64,000 bases of DNA from Microbacterium invictum (GCF_034421375.1 NZ_CP139779.1:62001-126000); one strand, 5' to 3'. Shown: positions 1 to 9,130, counted from the first letter of the stretch. Notes: generated by a model not told the origin, from the letters alone. Made by a program: numbers and translations.

Positions 1-132
1 GCGACCGTCTCGTTCGCGGTCGACAGCGGGTCCCCTCCCGAGCTGCGGGAGCGATTCCCCGGTGCGGCGCTGCAGTTCGTGAAGGTGGACGACCGGATCG
101 GGGTGTTCCTGGGATCGCTCCCCTCGGACTAG
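1..132 (+). CDS. C-terminal end of an unidentified protein (partial)
   Basis: The window opens inside a reading frame that runs 43 codons to a TAG stop. The visible tail is a normal soluble sequence (it contains ELRERFPGAALQFVKVDDRIG) with acidic, basic and hydrophobic residues alternating as in a folded domain. There is no recognisable motif and no membrane segment. The start and most of the protein lie outside the window, so I assign no family. It faces the ABC operon on the other strand across a repeat and hairpin region. Confidence 0.55.
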   Translation, partial: ATVSFAVDSGSPPELRERFPGAALQFVKVDDRIGVFLGSLPSD

Positions 133-153
133 GACTGCGTCCTGACCCCGCGG

Positions 154-217
154 CCCTCGTTCGATCGCTCCCCCGTCACGTTCCGCCCTCGTTCGATCGC
201 TCCCCCGTCACGTTCCG
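154..217. repeat. 32-bp tandem repeat, two full copies
   Basis: A 32-bp unit beginning CCCTCGTTCGATCGCTCC occurs twice without interruption (154-185 and 186-217), followed by the first few bases of a third copy. The unit contains the motif CTCCCCCGTCACGTTC. A related motif recurs in the 84-bp repeats near 2.4-2.6 kb, so the two sites may belong to one family of intergenic repeats. Confidence 0.8.
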
Positions 218-259
218 CCCTCGTCGGAAGAGGAGGGGGGCAGAACGTGACGGGGGAGC
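199..259. terminator. Long hairpin between convergent genes
   Basis: Bases 199-215 and 243-259 form a perfect 17-bp inverted repeat around a 27-nt loop. The left arm is part of the second copy of the 32-bp tandem repeat. It sits between the end of the first gene and the end of the convergent ABC permease gene, so a bidirectional terminator is likely, although no clear U-tract follows. Confidence 0.55.
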
Positions 260-286
260 AGAGGGCGGAGGCCACGCATCGGACGA

Positions 287-982
287 TCAGGGCGTCGCGC
301 GACGGAGCGTGGCGAAGGCGGCGGCCCCGAGGGCCGCGGCGGCGACGAGTCCCCACGCCGCCATGCCCAGGGGGCCCTGCTCGCCGATCCATTCGAACAC
401 CTGGCCCCAGGCGTTCAGTCGGCCGATGACGAAGAGTGCGGCGACCAGCAGAGCACCCAGCCCGATGAGGCTGACGGTGAAGATGGTGGGCCCAAACCGC
501 TTGTAGATGGTCGCGCCCGTGAACCCGAGCGTGAACATCAGCATCGCCACGGTGAAGAAGATGAAGGCTGCGCCCAGCGGGCCGCCCTGCCAGATCTCGG
601 CGGAGTAGAAGAAGTAGCCGTTGAGTCCCCAGCCGCCGGTGAGGGTCTCGATCCACCCGCCGATGACGAAGATCACCGCCAGGCTCGCCGCGCTGAGCGC
701 GGCGATGAGGTAGGTGCCGAAGAAGAACTCGCGCCGCGTGACGCTCATCGCCTGCGAGAACGGGAACGTCAGGGTGAGCGCCTGGACGCCGACCACGGCG
801 AGATACCACAGTGGCGCCTGGGCGCCGCCGCCGTAGAAGTTGCCCGTCACGCCCGATCCCGAGAGGATCCACCAAATGGCGACCGACAGGACGAAGGCGC
901 CGCCGAGGACCAGGAGCGGTACCCAGACGTAGGTCTGACGGTTGATCAGCTGCATCCGGACGACGCGAAGCGTGCGGTTCAT
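287..982 (-). CDS. ABC-2 type transporter permease
   Basis: A 231-residue integral membrane protein with about six hydrophobic segments. It begins with a short basic N-terminus (MNRTLRVVRMQLINRQ) of the kind seen in ABC-2 type export permeases. Its ATG overlaps the stop of the ATP-binding gene (ATGA), so the two are translationally coupled and should form one exporter. With the YtrA-type repressor upstream, this matches the Firmicute/actinobacterial GntR-ABC cassettes that respond to envelope stress or antibiotics. The substrate cannot be told from sequence. Confidence 0.85.
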   Translation of the reverse strand: MNRTLRVVRMQLINRQTYVWVPLLVLGGAFVLSVAIWWILSGSGVTGNFYGGGAQAPLWYLAVVGVQALTLTFPFSQAMSVTRREFFFGTYLIAALSAASLAVIFVIGGWIETLTGGWGLNGYFFYSAEIWQGGPLGAAFIFFTVAMLMFTLGFTGATIYKRFGPTIFTVSLIGLGALLVAALFVIGRLNAWGQVFEWIGEQGPLGMAAWGLVAAAALGAAAFATLRRATP

Positions 983-1899
983 CGGAGTGCTCCTTCCTCG
1001 AGCGAGGTGAACGAGCCGCCCTGCTCGGCGGCGTGCTGGGTGGTGCGGACGATGAGCTGCTGCAGCGAGACGGGAGCGACGTCCAGTCCGGCGGCAGCCA
1101 TGCGGGCACGATCGTCGGCCGAGAGTCGACCGAGGACCGTGACCGAGGTGGTGCGCCCGAGGCTCTGCCGGTGGATGATCTCACGGCCGGCGGCGAAGCT
1201 CTCGACGGCCGCGGCGTCGCCGACGACGTTCGTCGCGCGATCGCGGATCTCGTCCGTCTCTTCATCCATGACGATGCGGCCGCGATCGATCACCAGCACC
1301 CGGCCGAGGAGGTTGGACACCTCGTCGATCAGGTGGCTGGAGAGGATGATCGTGCGGGGGTGCTCGGCGTAGTCGCTGAGCAGCCGGTCGTAGAAGATCT
1401 GGCGAGCGACCGCGTCGAGCCCGAGGTACGGCTCGTCGAAGAAGGTGATCTCGGCGCGCGAGGCCAGGCCGATGATGACGCCGACTGCCGAAAGCTGACC
1501 GCGCGAGAGCTTCTTGATCGTCCGGCCCTTGAGCGGCAGCTGGAAGTCGTCGACCAGCTGGTCGGCGAGCTCCTGGTCCCAGTGGGGGAAGAACAGCCGG
1601 GCCATCCGCAGCGCGTGACGCGGAGTCGCGTCATCCGGGTACTTCTGGCTCTCGCGCACGAAGCACATGCGCTGCAGCACGCGCGCGTTCTCGTAGGGGT
1701 GCTCGCCGAACACGCGGACCGTGCCGCTCGTGGCGAAGTTCTGCGCGGTGAGGATCGACATCACCGTTGTCTTGCCGGCGCCGTTGCGGCCGAGGAGGCC
1801 GTAGATGGTGTCCTTCTCGATGGAGAAGCTGACGTCGTCGACCGCGACGGTGTCGCGGTAGCGCTTGGTCAGGTGCTCCACCTCGATCACGTGCGTCAT
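979..1899 (-). CDS. ABC transporter ATP-binding protein
   Basis: A 306-residue nucleotide-binding subunit. Walker A GRNGAGKTT lies at residues 37-45, followed by a signature-like LSRGQ and a Walker B segment ending FFDEP, then an H-loop region (SSHLIDEV). The last ~90 residues are an extra C-terminal domain typical of ABC-2 exporter ATPases. It energises the permease encoded just downstream. It follows the GntR regulator with a 29-nt gap in the same orientation, so the three genes form one probable operon. The transported compound is unknown. Confidence 0.93.
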   Translation of the reverse strand: MTHVIEVEHLTKRYRDTVAVDDVSFSIEKDTIYGLLGRNGAGKTTVMSILTAQNFATSGTVRVFGEHPYENARVLQRMCFVRESQKYPDDATPRHALRMARLFFPHWDQELADQLVDDFQLPLKGRTIKKLSRGQLSAVGVIIGLASRAEITFFDEPYLGLDAVARQIFYDRLLSDYAEHPRTIILSSHLIDEVSNLLGRVLVIDRGRIVMDEETDEIRDRATNVVGDAAAVESFAAGREIIHRQSLGRTTSVTVLGRLSADDRARMAAAGLDVAPVSLQQLIVRTTQHAAEQGGSFTSLEEGALR

Positions 1900-1928
1900 C
1901 GTGGTGTCCTTTCGGAGGTACGGGGAAC

Positions 1929-2297
1929 TCAGGGTTCGGTGACCGCGGCGCGGTCGTTGATCAGGGCGGTCAGGTCGGCGGGGCCGAGGCCGAGCTTGCG
2001 TGCCTCGGCCAGCAGCGGTTCGACGTACCGGTCGGCGAAGGCGGTGCGGCGCTCGTCGAGAAGACGCTCGCGGGCGCCGGGGGCGACGAACATTCCGATT
2101 CCGCGGCGCTTGTACAGCACGCCCTTGTCGACGAGCATGGTCACTCCTTTGGCGGCGGTGGCGGGGTTGATGCGGTGGAAGGCGGCGAGCTCGTTCGTCG
2201 ACGGCGCCTGGCTCTCTTCGTCGAGGCTGCCGTCGATGATCGCGTCCTCCACGCTTTCGGCGATCTGGAGGAAAAGCGCTCTGCCTTCTTCGACCAC
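1929..2297 (-). CDS. GntR-family (YtrA subfamily) transcriptional regulator
   Basis: A 122-residue protein with one GntR winged helix at residues ~5-75 (SVEDAIIDGSLDEESQAPST followed by NELAAFHRINPATAAKGV), then only a short helical tail. The short tail is typical of the YtrA subfamily, whose members repress the ABC exporter genes they precede. The start is GTG, with AAGGAA seven bases upstream. An inverted repeat just upstream of the start is a plausible autoregulatory operator. It is the first gene of the regulator-ATPase-permease operon. Confidence 0.88.
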   Translation of the reverse strand: MVEEGRALFLQIAESVEDAIIDGSLDEESQAPSTNELAAFHRINPATAAKGVTMLVDKGVLYKRRGIGMFVAPGARERLLDERRTAFADRYVEPLLAEARKLGLGPADLTALINDRAAVTEP

Positions 2298-2310
2298 GGT
2301 GTTCCTTACT

Positions 2311-2340
2311 GGTTCATTAGTTGACTAACTAACCATGCAA
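2311..2340 (-). promoter_or_regulatory. Probable GntR/YtrA operator and promoter
   Basis: The AT-rich block 2317-2332 reads TTAGTT-GACT-AACTAA, a perfect 6-bp inverted repeat, and is flanked by GGTT (2311-2314) and AACC (2331-2334), giving partial outer symmetry. It lies directly upstream of the GntR start, and TTGCAT on the minus strand (2340-2335) could be its -35. Such short dyads in front of self-encoded GntR repressors are usual; binding here is inferred. Confidence 0.5.
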
Positions 2341-2408
2341 CACCGGATGCCGCGATGTCAACCCCGCGCGGGGCGAACTGCCACGGGGAGGCTGTCCGCC
2401 CGCCGCGT

Positions 2409-2640
2409 CCCCCGTCGCGTTCGGCCCCGATTCCGCGGGGGTAGGGGCGCATTGCGCCGGGGGAGCGGGAGGGGCTTGTCCCTAGGTTGCTTCCCCCGTC
2501 AGGTTCGGCCCCGATCCCGCGGGGGTAGGGGCGGATTGCGCCGGGGGAGCGGGAGGGGCTTGTCCCTAGGTTGCTTCCCCCGTCAGGTTCGGCCCCGATT
2601 CCGCCGGGGTAGGGGCGGATTGCGACGGGGGAGCGGCGAG
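2409..2640. repeat. 84-bp tandem repeat, about 2.75 copies
   Basis: Copies begin at 2409, 2493 and 2577 with CCCCCGTC, giving an exact 84-bp period; the last is partial and diverges near 2630. The second and third full-length stretches are almost identical and contain GGGGCTTGTCCCTAGGTTGC. Because 84 is divisible by three, open frames run through the block on both strands, but their composition is low-complexity and no start signal is convincing. The block occupies most of the 381-bp gap between the GntR gene and the next gene. I see no other function in that gap beyond the GntR promoter. Confidence 0.85.
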
Positions 2641-2678
2641 GGGGGACGCGGGAGCGAGGGATGCCGCGGAAGCGGCGT

Positions 2679-3467
2679 TCAGGCGGGTGTCGGCGGCGCC
2701 GCGGGCGGCGCGGCGGGCGGCGGCGCGGTGGAAGGACGCGCGGGAAGCTCGTGCGCCACCTTCTTCTCGAGGACCTCGATCGCGTCATCCGACAGCAGCA
2801 GCAGGCCATCGAGCTCTTCGCGCACACGCCGGTACGCGAGCTGTCGCTCGGCGGGGGTCGCCGCCTCGTCGATCGCGACGGTGAGCAGCTGCTGGGCGGT
2901 GTCGAGGCGCTTGCGCTCCTCGGCGCTGAAGTTGGCGTCCTTCACCCGCCGCGCATCGCGCTCGGCCAGGTCGAACGCGACCTCGTAGTCGGTCACCGCC
3001 TCGCGGTACTCCCTGAGCTGCTCGGGGCTCAGCCGCGCCGATGCGGAGGGCGGCCGCAGCCGATCAGCGACGCGCTTGGCGCGGAGGAAGGCGGCCGTCA
3101 ACGGCTGTCGTCCATCGCTCATCGCGGGAAAGGCGATGAGCTTGGCGACATCCAGCTCGTAGTCGAGCCAGCGGGCCGTGACGTCGTCGTGGATCGCAAG
3201 CAGCCGCGTGAGGGGCGTGTCAGCGGATCCGGATGCCGCGGCGTCGGCGTCCGCACCCGTCTCGCGCCCCGTGTCCTGTGCCGTCGCCCGCCCCGACCGC
3301 ACCGCCGGCACGGTGCCCGCCCGCAGCTCGGCCTTCGCGTGAAGCATCTCCAGGCGCCTCCGGTGCCGGCGCTCCGACAGTCGGTCGAAGGACTTCACTG
3401 CGCCGCCGAGCGCGGCGCCGATCGGGAAGATCAGCCACCAGAACCACCAGATGTTCGACCAGTCCAC
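2679..3467 (-). CDS. Membrane-anchored protein of unknown function, paralog A
   Basis: A 262-residue protein with one N-terminal hydrophobic segment (about residues 5-25, rich in Trp: NIWWFWWLIF), then a basic stretch and a mostly helical cytoplasmic region. It starts with GTG, preceded by GGGGGTGA. The central part (RWLDYELDVAKLIAFPAMSD and RLRPPSASARL) matches the neighbouring gene closely, so the two are tandem paralogs separated by 47 nt. The tail is Ala/Pro-rich. I do not recognise a named family; a membrane-tethered coiled-coil protein is the safest description. Confidence 0.75.
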   Translation of the reverse strand: MDWSNIWWFWWLIFPIGAALGGAVKSFDRLSERRHRRRLEMLHAKAELRAGTVPAVRSGRATAQDTGRETGADADAAASGSADTPLTRLLAIHDDVTARWLDYELDVAKLIAFPAMSDGRQPLTAAFLRAKRVADRLRPPSASARLSPEQLREYREAVTDYEVAFDLAERDARRVKDANFSAEERKRLDTAQQLLTVAIDEAATPAERQLAYRRVREELDGLLLLSDDAIEVLEKKVAHELPARPSTAPPPAAPPAAPPTPA

Positions 3468-3514
3468 CCGTCACCCCCACTCGATCGTCATCGGCACACA
3501 CCGCATGCGGCGAT

Positions 3515-4480
3515 TCACTCCGCTTCGCGCCGCGCTCCGCGCGAGGGCACGGGCCACACCGGCGTCCGGGGCTGCTGGGGCGCGCGGGTCTCGTGCGGCT
3601 CGGCGCCGGCCGGGTCCGGCGAGGGCGACGCTGCCCCCTCGGCGCCGCCCGCGGCATCCGATCGCCCGCTGCCGCGTTCGCGGTTGCGCGCGTTCGACTC
3701 CGCGACACGGGCGATCGCCTCGGTCCCGCGGGCGATCACAGTCTGGGCGACCGACTGGGCCAGGTCGACCCAGTGCGGGTCGTCCTGTCGCGACGGACCC
3801 GAGCCCGCGCCCGCCGCCCGCCACGCCTCGCGCTCGGCCCGCTCGAACAGCTTGCCGAGGTTCTCGACGGCGGCGCGGTACTGGGCGAACTCGGCCGGGG
3901 TCATGCGGGTGGTGGCCGTCGGCGGGCGAAGGCGACCGGCTTCGGCGCGCGCGGCGAGGTAGGCCGCCGTCGACGGCTGACGCACATCGCTCATCGCCGG
4001 GAAGGCGATGCGTTTGGCCGGGTCGGTCTCGTACTCCAGCCAGCGGGTGTCGATCGCGGTGTGCGCGGCCATCAGGCGGCCGAGCGGCAGAGCGTCGGGG
4101 GTCGACTTCGCGCGCGGGATCGTCGCCCGTGCCGCCGACACCTGGATGCGGCGCAGGCGGATCTCGGCGTGCGCTGCGCGCACCTCGCGCTGAGCCTGCT
4201 GGAGTCGTTGCCGGGCGAGGGACACCTCGGATGCCGGGACCCGGTCGGCCGCGCGATCGGCCTGCGCCCGGGCGAGCTCCGCCCGCGCGACCCGCACCTC
4301 GACGCGCGAGGCGGTGACGACGTCGCGCGCTTCGCGCAGCTCGTGGCGGGCGGCCTGGAGCCCGAGTCGCCTCGAGCCCTTCGCGCGCTGAAAGCGCAAC
4401 CCGAACCATCCGATGGTTCCGGCGCCGGCTGCCGACGCCCCGATCCACCAGAACTCGGCGATGGCCGTGATCGGGTCCAC
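3515..4480 (-). CDS. Membrane-anchored protein of unknown function, paralog B
   Basis: A 321-residue protein with an N-terminal hydrophobic helix (about residues 5-28) and a GTG start. Residues ~40-125 are very rich in Arg, Ala and Glu and probably form a long coiled coil. The next part contains RWLEYETDPAKRIAFPAMSD and RLRPPTATTRM, aligning with paralog A, where the same positions read RWLDYELDVAKLIAFPAMSD and RLRPPSASARL. The C-terminus is low-complexity. The gene lies just upstream of paralog A on the same strand, which suggests an operon and a duplication within the lineage. Function unknown. Confidence 0.75.
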   Translation of the reverse strand: MDPITAIAEFWWIGASAAGAGTIGWFGLRFQRAKGSRRLGLQAARHELREARDVVTASRVEVRVARAELARAQADRAADRVPASEVSLARQRLQQAQREVRAAHAEIRLRRIQVSAARATIPRAKSTPDALPLGRLMAAHTAIDTRWLEYETDPAKRIAFPAMSDVRQPSTAAYLAARAEAGRLRPPTATTRMTPAEFAQYRAAVENLGKLFERAEREAWRAAGAGSGPSRQDDPHWVDLAQSVAQTVIARGTEAIARVAESNARNRERGSGRSDAAGGAEGAASPSPDPAGAEPHETRAPQQPRTPVWPVPSRGARREAE

Positions 4481-4582
4481 CCGGCCATGCTAGCCACGGT
4501 GGCTGGATGCGGGCCACGAATCCCGAAACCGGCGTCGAATCCTAGCGCGAGTGCGCGGGGCGAGCCCGAGCGACGACCGGCC

Positions 4583-4717
4583 TCAGCCGAACAGCAGCGA
4601 CAGGACCGTCGCGCCGCCGCCGACGAGGATGAGCGAGAGGATGACGACCCACGCCACCGCCTTGATCCGGCGCTGGCGCGCGTCGCTGTACAGGGCGAAA
4701 TCGTCGTCGTCGCTCAT
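4583..4717 (-). CDS. Small single-pass membrane protein (44 residues)
   Basis: A short frame starting MSDDDDFALYSDARQRRIKA, followed by a strongly hydrophobic stretch that ends at LSLLFG. An acidic head, a basic patch and one transmembrane helix make a coherent small membrane protein with the N-terminus in the cytoplasm. GGAGAG lies five bases before the ATG. The longer frame that continues upstream is antisense to the SRPBCC gene and is not credible. No function can be assigned. Confidence 0.65.
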   Translation of the reverse strand: MSDDDDFALYSDARQRRIKAVAWVVILSLILVGGGATVLSLLFG

Positions 4718-4939
4718 CGGCTCTCCGTCCGGGGGTCTCGTCCAGTCTAGAGAGCGCCCCGCGGCATCCGTCCTCAACGACCGCAACCTCGACGACCGCA
4801 ACCTCGACGAGCGCAGACGCGAGCGCGCGACGATAGCCGACCGATCGGCGGGCGTCAACGCCGCCGTGTCATCCACCCGCGCTCGATAGGTTTCCAGCGA
4901 CGGGGCCGACCCCGGCTTCGTCGACGAAAGGAGCGCGAC

Positions 4940-5392
4940 ATGGCGCGCATCATCGAAACCGTCGATGTCGATGTCCCGGTCTCCACGGCCTACAACCAGT
5001 GGACCCAGTTCGAGACCTTCCCCGAATTCCTCAGCTTCGTCCAGTCGATCACCCAGCTGGATGACACCCACAACCACTGGCGCGTGAAGATCGGCGCTGT
5101 CGAGCGCGAGTTCGACGCCGAGATCACCGAGCAGCACGCCGACGAGCGTGTCGCGTGGCGCAGCACCGGCGGCGAGGACCACGCCGGTGTGGTGACCTTC
5201 CACAAGCTCAGCGACACCGAGACCCGCGTCACGGTGCAGCTGGACTGGGAGCCGCAGGGCTTCGTCGAGCACGTCGGGGATGCCCTCGGCATCGACGACC
5301 GTTCGGTCAAGAAGGACCTGAAGAACTTCAAGACGTTCATCGAGTCGCGCGGCGCCGAATCCGGCGCGTGGCGCGGTGACGTGCAGGCCTGA
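4940..5392 (+). CDS. SRPBCC-family (cyclase/dehydrase-like) protein
   Basis: A 150-residue START/Bet v1-like protein. It opens with the typical first strand and helix (RIIETVDVDVPVSTAYNQWT, then FPEFLSFVQS) and ends in a long amphipathic helix (KKDLKNFKTFIESRG) that would cover the ligand cavity. GAAAGGAG precedes the ATG. It is a single-gene unit between the divergent small membrane protein and the convergent purL, and it ends at a strong hairpin. The family binds hydrophobic ligands; the ligand is unknown. Three short direct repeats of CGACCGCAACCTCGACGA type lie upstream (about 4776-4815). Confidence 0.88.
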   Translation: MARIIETVDVDVPVSTAYNQWTQFETFPEFLSFVQSITQLDDTHNHWRVKIGAVEREFDAEITEQHADERVAWRSTGGEDHAGVVTFHKLSDTETRVTVQLDWEPQGFVEHVGDALGIDDRSVKKDLKNFKTFIESRGAESGAWRGDVQA

Positions 5393-5415
5393 CACAGGTC
5401 TGCAGGCGGGGGCCG

Positions 5416-5448
5416 GAAGAGCCGGGAGCGCGACGCTCCCGGCTCTTC
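5416..5448. terminator. Bidirectional terminator hairpin
   Basis: Arms GAAGAGCCGGGAGCG (5416-5430) and its exact complement (5434-5448) give a 15-bp stem with a 3-nt loop. It lies between the convergent SRPBCC gene (stop at 5392) and purL (stop at 5465), where termination from both sides is expected. Confidence 0.85.
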
Positions 5449-5464
5449 GCCGTCTCTCGGCGCC

Positions 5465-7795
5465 TCAGCGGGCGACCGGCTCGGTGACGGTGGGCCCGAA
5501 GGCGTCGGGCAGAGTGGCGCGCGAGATCATCCCGAGCTCGGGCACCGGCACCGAGAAGAGCCCCTGCACCTGCAGCTCGGCGTCGCCCTCGGCGGGGGCG
5601 TCGGTCACGCCGATGCGCAGCACGGGGTAGCCGCGGCCTTCGCAGAGCCCGCGGAACTTCACGTCGTCCTCGCGGGGCACCGACACCAGCACGCGACCGG
5701 TCGACTCGGAGAAGAGCGCGGATGCCGCATCGACGCCGTCGCGCTCCATGATCTCGCTCAGCCACACCCGCGCGCCGACGCCGAAGCGCAGCACGCAGTC
5801 GGCGAGCGCCTGCGCGAGCCCGCCCGTGGAGAGGTCGTGGGCGCTGGAGACGAGCGCCTGCAGCGAGGCCGCGTGCAGCAGTTCGGCCAGGCGCTTCTCC
5901 TGCGCGAGGTCGACTGCCGGCGGGCGCCCGCCGAGGTGGGAGTGCACGGTCTCGGCCCACGCCGATCCGCTCAGCTCGGTCGAGGTCACCCCGAGGAGGT
6001 AGATGTTCTCGCCGGCGTCCTGCCAGCCTGAAGGGATGCGGCGGGCGACGTCGTCGATGATGCCGAGCACACCCACCACGGGGGTGGGGTGGATCGGCTG
6101 GTCGCCGGTCTGGTTGTAGAACGACACGTTGCCGCCCGTGACCGGGACGCCGAGCTCGAGGCATCCGTCGGCCAGTCCTTCGACCGCACGCGAGAACTGC
6201 CACATCACCTCGGGGTTCTCGGGGCTGCCGAAGTTCAGGCAGTCGGTGACCGCGGTCGGTTCGGCGCCGGTGACGGCGACGTTGCGGTAGGCCTCGGCGA
6301 GGGCGAGCTTGGCGCCCTCGTAGGGGTCGAGCTGGCAGTAGCGGCCGTTGCAGTCGGTCGCGATGGCGAACCCGAGGCCCGATTGCTCGTCGACGCGGAT
6401 CATGCCGGCGTCGTCGGGGAACGACAGGGCGGTGTTCCCCATCACGTAGTAGTCGTACTGGTTGGTCACCCACGACGGGTCGGCGAGGTTCGGGCTGCCG
6501 ACGAGCGCGAGGAACTGCTCGCGCAGGCTCGCCGGGTCGTTCTGGCGGGGGAGGGCGGCGGCCGAGTCATCCCGCAGCGCGTCGATCCACGCCGGGTAGG
6601 CGACGGGCCGCTCGTAGACCGGGCCGTCGACGGCGACGGTGGACGGATCGACGTTGACGATCTCCTCGCCGTGCCAGAAGATCTGCAGCCGTCCGTCGCC
6701 GGTGACCTCGCCGAGGACGCTCGTCTCGACATCCCACTTCCCGGTCACCGCGAGGAAGGCGTCGAGCTTCTCGGGGGCGACGATCGCCATCATCCGCTCC
6801 TGGCTCTCGCTCATGAGGATCTCCTCCGGCGTGAGCGTGGGATCGCGCAGCAGCACCTTCTCGAGGTCGACCCGCATGCCCGACCCGCCGTTGGCGGCGA
6901 GCTCGCTCGTCGCGCACGAGATGCCGGCGGCGCCGAGGTCTTGGATCGCTTCGACGAGCTCGTCGCGGTAGAGCTCCAGGCAGCACTCGATGAGCACCTT
7001 CTCGGCGAAGGGATCGCCGACCTGCACCGCCGGGCGCTTTGTCGGGCCGGTGGCGTCGAACGAGTCGGAGGCGAGGATGGATGCTCCGCCGATGCCGTCG
7101 CCCCCGGTGCGGGCGCCGAACAGCACCACCTGGTTGCCGGCGCCCGAGGCGTTGGCGAGCTTCAGGTCCTCATGGCGGAGGACGCCGACGGCGAGGGCGT
7201 TGACGAGGGGGTTCCCCTGGTACACGCGGTCGAAGACAGTCTCGCCGCCGATGTTCGGCAGGCCCAGGCAGTTGGCGTAGAACGAGATGCCGCTGACAAC
7301 GCCGTGAACGACGCGCCCGGTGTCGGGGTCGTCGATGGCGCCGAAGCGGAGCTGGTCCATCACGGCGACGGGCCGCGCACCCATCGAGATGATGTCGCGG
7401 ACGATGCCGCCGACACCGGTCGCGGCGCCCTGGAAAGGCTCGATGTAGCTCGGGTGGTTGTGCGACTCGACCTTGAAGGTCACCGCCCAGCCCTCGCCGA
7501 TGTCGACGACGCCGGCGTTCTGCCCCATGCCGACCATGAGGCGCTTCTTCATCTCGTCCGAGACCTTCTGGCCGAACTGGCGCAGGTAGATCTTGCTGGA
7601 CTTGTAGGAGCAGTGCTCGCTCCACATGACGGAGTACATCGCCAGCTCGCCGCTGGTGGGGCGACGACCGAGGATCTCGCGGATGCGGTCGTATTCGTCG
7701 GGCTTCAGACCCAGCGCGGCGTACGGCTGCTCCTTCTCCGGGGTAGCGAGGGCGTTCGAGACGGTATCGGCCAAGGAGGCGGAGGGGGTGGTCAC
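5465..7795 (-). CDS. purL: Phosphoribosylformylglycinamidine synthase subunit PurL
   Basis: A 776-residue protein of the small PurL type. It makes FGAM from FGAR, ATP and ammonia in de novo purine synthesis and needs PurQ for ammonia and PurS as a bridging subunit; neither is adjacent. The N-terminal family motif [12 protein letters not shown] is at residues 57-68, followed by Gly-rich ATP- and substrate-binding segments such as [16 protein letters not shown] and a second homologous half containing [17 protein letters not shown]. The start is GTG, with AGGAG ten bases upstream. It ends at a strong shared terminator. Confidence 0.97.
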   Translation of the reverse strand: MTTPSASLADTVSNALATPEKEQPYAALGLKPDEYDRIREILGRRPTSGELAMYSVMWSEHCSYKSSKIYLRQFGQKVSDEMKKRLMVGMGQNAGVVDIGEGWAVTFKVESHNHPSYIEPFQGAATGVGGIVRDIISMGARPVAVMDQLRFGAIDDPDTGRVVHGVVSGISFYANCLGLPNIGGETVFDRVYQGNPLVNALAVGVLRHEDLKLANASGAGNQVVLFGARTGGDGIGGASILASDSFDATGPTKRPAVQVGDPFAEKVLIECCLELYRDELVEAIQDLGAAGISCATSELAANGGSGMRVDLEKVLLRDPTLTPEEILMSESQERMMAIVAPEKLDAFLAVTGKWDVETSVLGEVTGDGRLQIFWHGEEIVNVDPSTVAVDGPVYERPVAYPAWIDALRDDSAAALPRQNDPASLREQFLALVGSPNLADPSWVTNQYDYYVMGNTALSFPDDAGMIRVDEQSGLGFAIATDCNGRYCQLDPYEGAKLALAEAYRNVAVTGAEPTAVTDCLNFGSPENPEVMWQFSRAVEGLADGCLELGVPVTGGNVSFYNQTGDQPIHPTPVVGVLGIIDDVARRIPSGWQDAGENIYLLGVTSTELSGSAWAETVHSHLGGRPPAVDLAQEKRLAELLHAASLQALVSSAHDLSTGGLAQALADCVLRFGVGARVWLSEIMERDGVDAASALFSESTGRVLVSVPREDDVKFRGLCEGRGYPVLRIGVTDAPAEGDAELQVQGLFSVPVPELGMISRATLPDAFGPTVTEPVAR

Positions 7796-7883
7796 GCGGC
7801 TGAACTCCTGAGAATCGCGGGGCGCCGGACGCGATCAGTCTAGTTGTGCCCCCGACATCCCTTGCGAGCCGTCGTGACCCTCG

Positions 7884-9032
7884 TCACCACACCTGGTTGA
7901 CGAGCGCACGAAGGTCCGCCGCCAGCTCGGCGGGCTCCTCCATCGCCGCGAAGTGTCCCCCGTGATCGGTGACCTCCGTCCACCGCACGATGTCGACGTC
8001 GCGCTCGGCGAGGCGGCGGATTCCGATGTCGTGGGCGAACATGATCGCGCCGACCGGCTGCCAGGGTTTCTCGGGCTGCGAGCCCCAGTCGCCGGATTCC
8101 GCAGCGTAGACGGTGTAGGCGGCCGAGCCGGCGCTGCGGGTGAGCCAGTAGAGGGTGACGTGGGCGAGGATGCGGTCGCGCCCGAGGCGACCGTCGGGCT
8201 CGGCGTCGAAGGGGAACGTCCAGGCCCGGAACTTATCGAGCATCCATGCCAGCTGTCCCATCGGGCTGTCGGTCATCGCGACGCCGATCAGCTGGGGACG
8301 CGTCGACTGGATGGCGATGTACCCGAACTCGGACTGCATGAACTCCGCGACCCGCCGGTACCTGTCGAGTTCGACCCCGCTGCTGCGGTTCTTCTCTTCG
8401 TCGTCGGGTTCGCCCATCGGCGCGCCGATCGAGCCGTTCACGTGGATCGCCGCGCAATGGTCGGGGTCGAGCCGCCCCATGGCGGGTGCGACCCCGGCGC
8501 CGTAGTCGCCGCCTTGCACGACGTATCGGTCGTAGCCGAGGTGCGCCATGAGCTCGGCGAACGCCCCGGCGACGCGATCGGTCGTCCAGTCGCCGTCCCT
8601 GAGCGGCGTCGAGAAGGCGAACCCGGGCACGCTCGGGATGACCACGTGGAACGCCGGGCCTGAACCGGGGTCGGTGAGCAGCGGCACGATGTCGAGGAAT
8701 TCCAGGTAGGAACCCGGCCACCCGTGGCAGAGGAGGAGGGGCACGGCATCGGCCTGCGAGGAGCGGACGTGCGCGTAGTGGATCGGTTGTCCGTCGATCT
8801 CGACGAGGAACTGCGGGATGCCGCGGAGCCGCTCCTCGATCGCGCGCCAGTCGAACTCCTCGGCCCAGGTCTGCGCCATCGACGCGAGGACGGACAGGGG
8901 CACGCCGGTGCCCCAGTCGTCTCCGGCCAGGGGAGCCGGCGCACGCCACGCCCTGACACGCGCACGGAGGTCGTCGATCTCGGCGTCGGAGGCTCGGACG
9001 ATGAAGGTCTCGGGTTCTCGTGTGATCGTCAT
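7884..9032 (-). CDS. Epoxide hydrolase (EHN-type alpha/beta hydrolase)
   Basis: A 382-residue protein with the N-terminal EHN lid region (residues ~10-110) found in microsomal-type epoxide hydrolases. HGWPGS at 103-108 is the oxyanion motif, Asp176 in GGDYG is the expected nucleophile, and His360 in GGHF is the expected base. The enzyme should open epoxides by an ester intermediate in the cytoplasm. The ATG has no clear Shine-Dalgarno sequence. It diverges from the VOC gene with a 98-nt gap. The natural substrate is not evident. Confidence 0.9.
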   Translation of the reverse strand: MTITREPETFIVRASDAEIDDLRARVRAWRAPAPLAGDDWGTGVPLSVLASMAQTWAEEFDWRAIEERLRGIPQFLVEIDGQPIHYAHVRSSQADAVPLLLCHGWPGSYLEFLDIVPLLTDPGSGPAFHVVIPSVPGFAFSTPLRDGDWTTDRVAGAFAELMAHLGYDRYVVQGGDYGAGVAPAMGRLDPDHCAAIHVNGSIGAPMGEPDDEEKNRSSGVELDRYRRVAEFMQSEFGYIAIQSTRPQLIGVAMTDSPMGQLAWMLDKFRAWTFPFDAEPDGRLGRDRILAHVTLYWLTRSAGSAAYTVYAAESGDWGSQPEKPWQPVGAIMFAHDIGIRRLAERDVDIVRWTEVTDHGGHFAAMEEPAELAADLRALVNQVW

Positions 9033-9130
9033 TGCACCAGTGTCCGGAGGTCGAGGACGTCGGGTGACCTCATTCCCGCGGGTCGTGCGGACCTCTGGCG
9101 GGCCGCGAGGGGGTGGCGTAGCGTCACACC

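Noticed and set aside
2409..2640. Possible CRISPR array
   Set aside because: The repeats are contiguous with no variable spacers, the unit is too long, and no cas gene is present.
2306..2988. Long open frames on both strands through the 84-bp repeats
   Set aside because: They are open because the repeat unit is a multiple of three; the products are low-complexity Arg/Gly/Pro sequence without a ribosome site, and they overlap real genes.
6089..7843. 584-codon frame antisense to purL
   Set aside because: It is a shadow of purL caused by GC-rich third positions; the composition is Val/Asp/Gly/Arg-rich without motifs.
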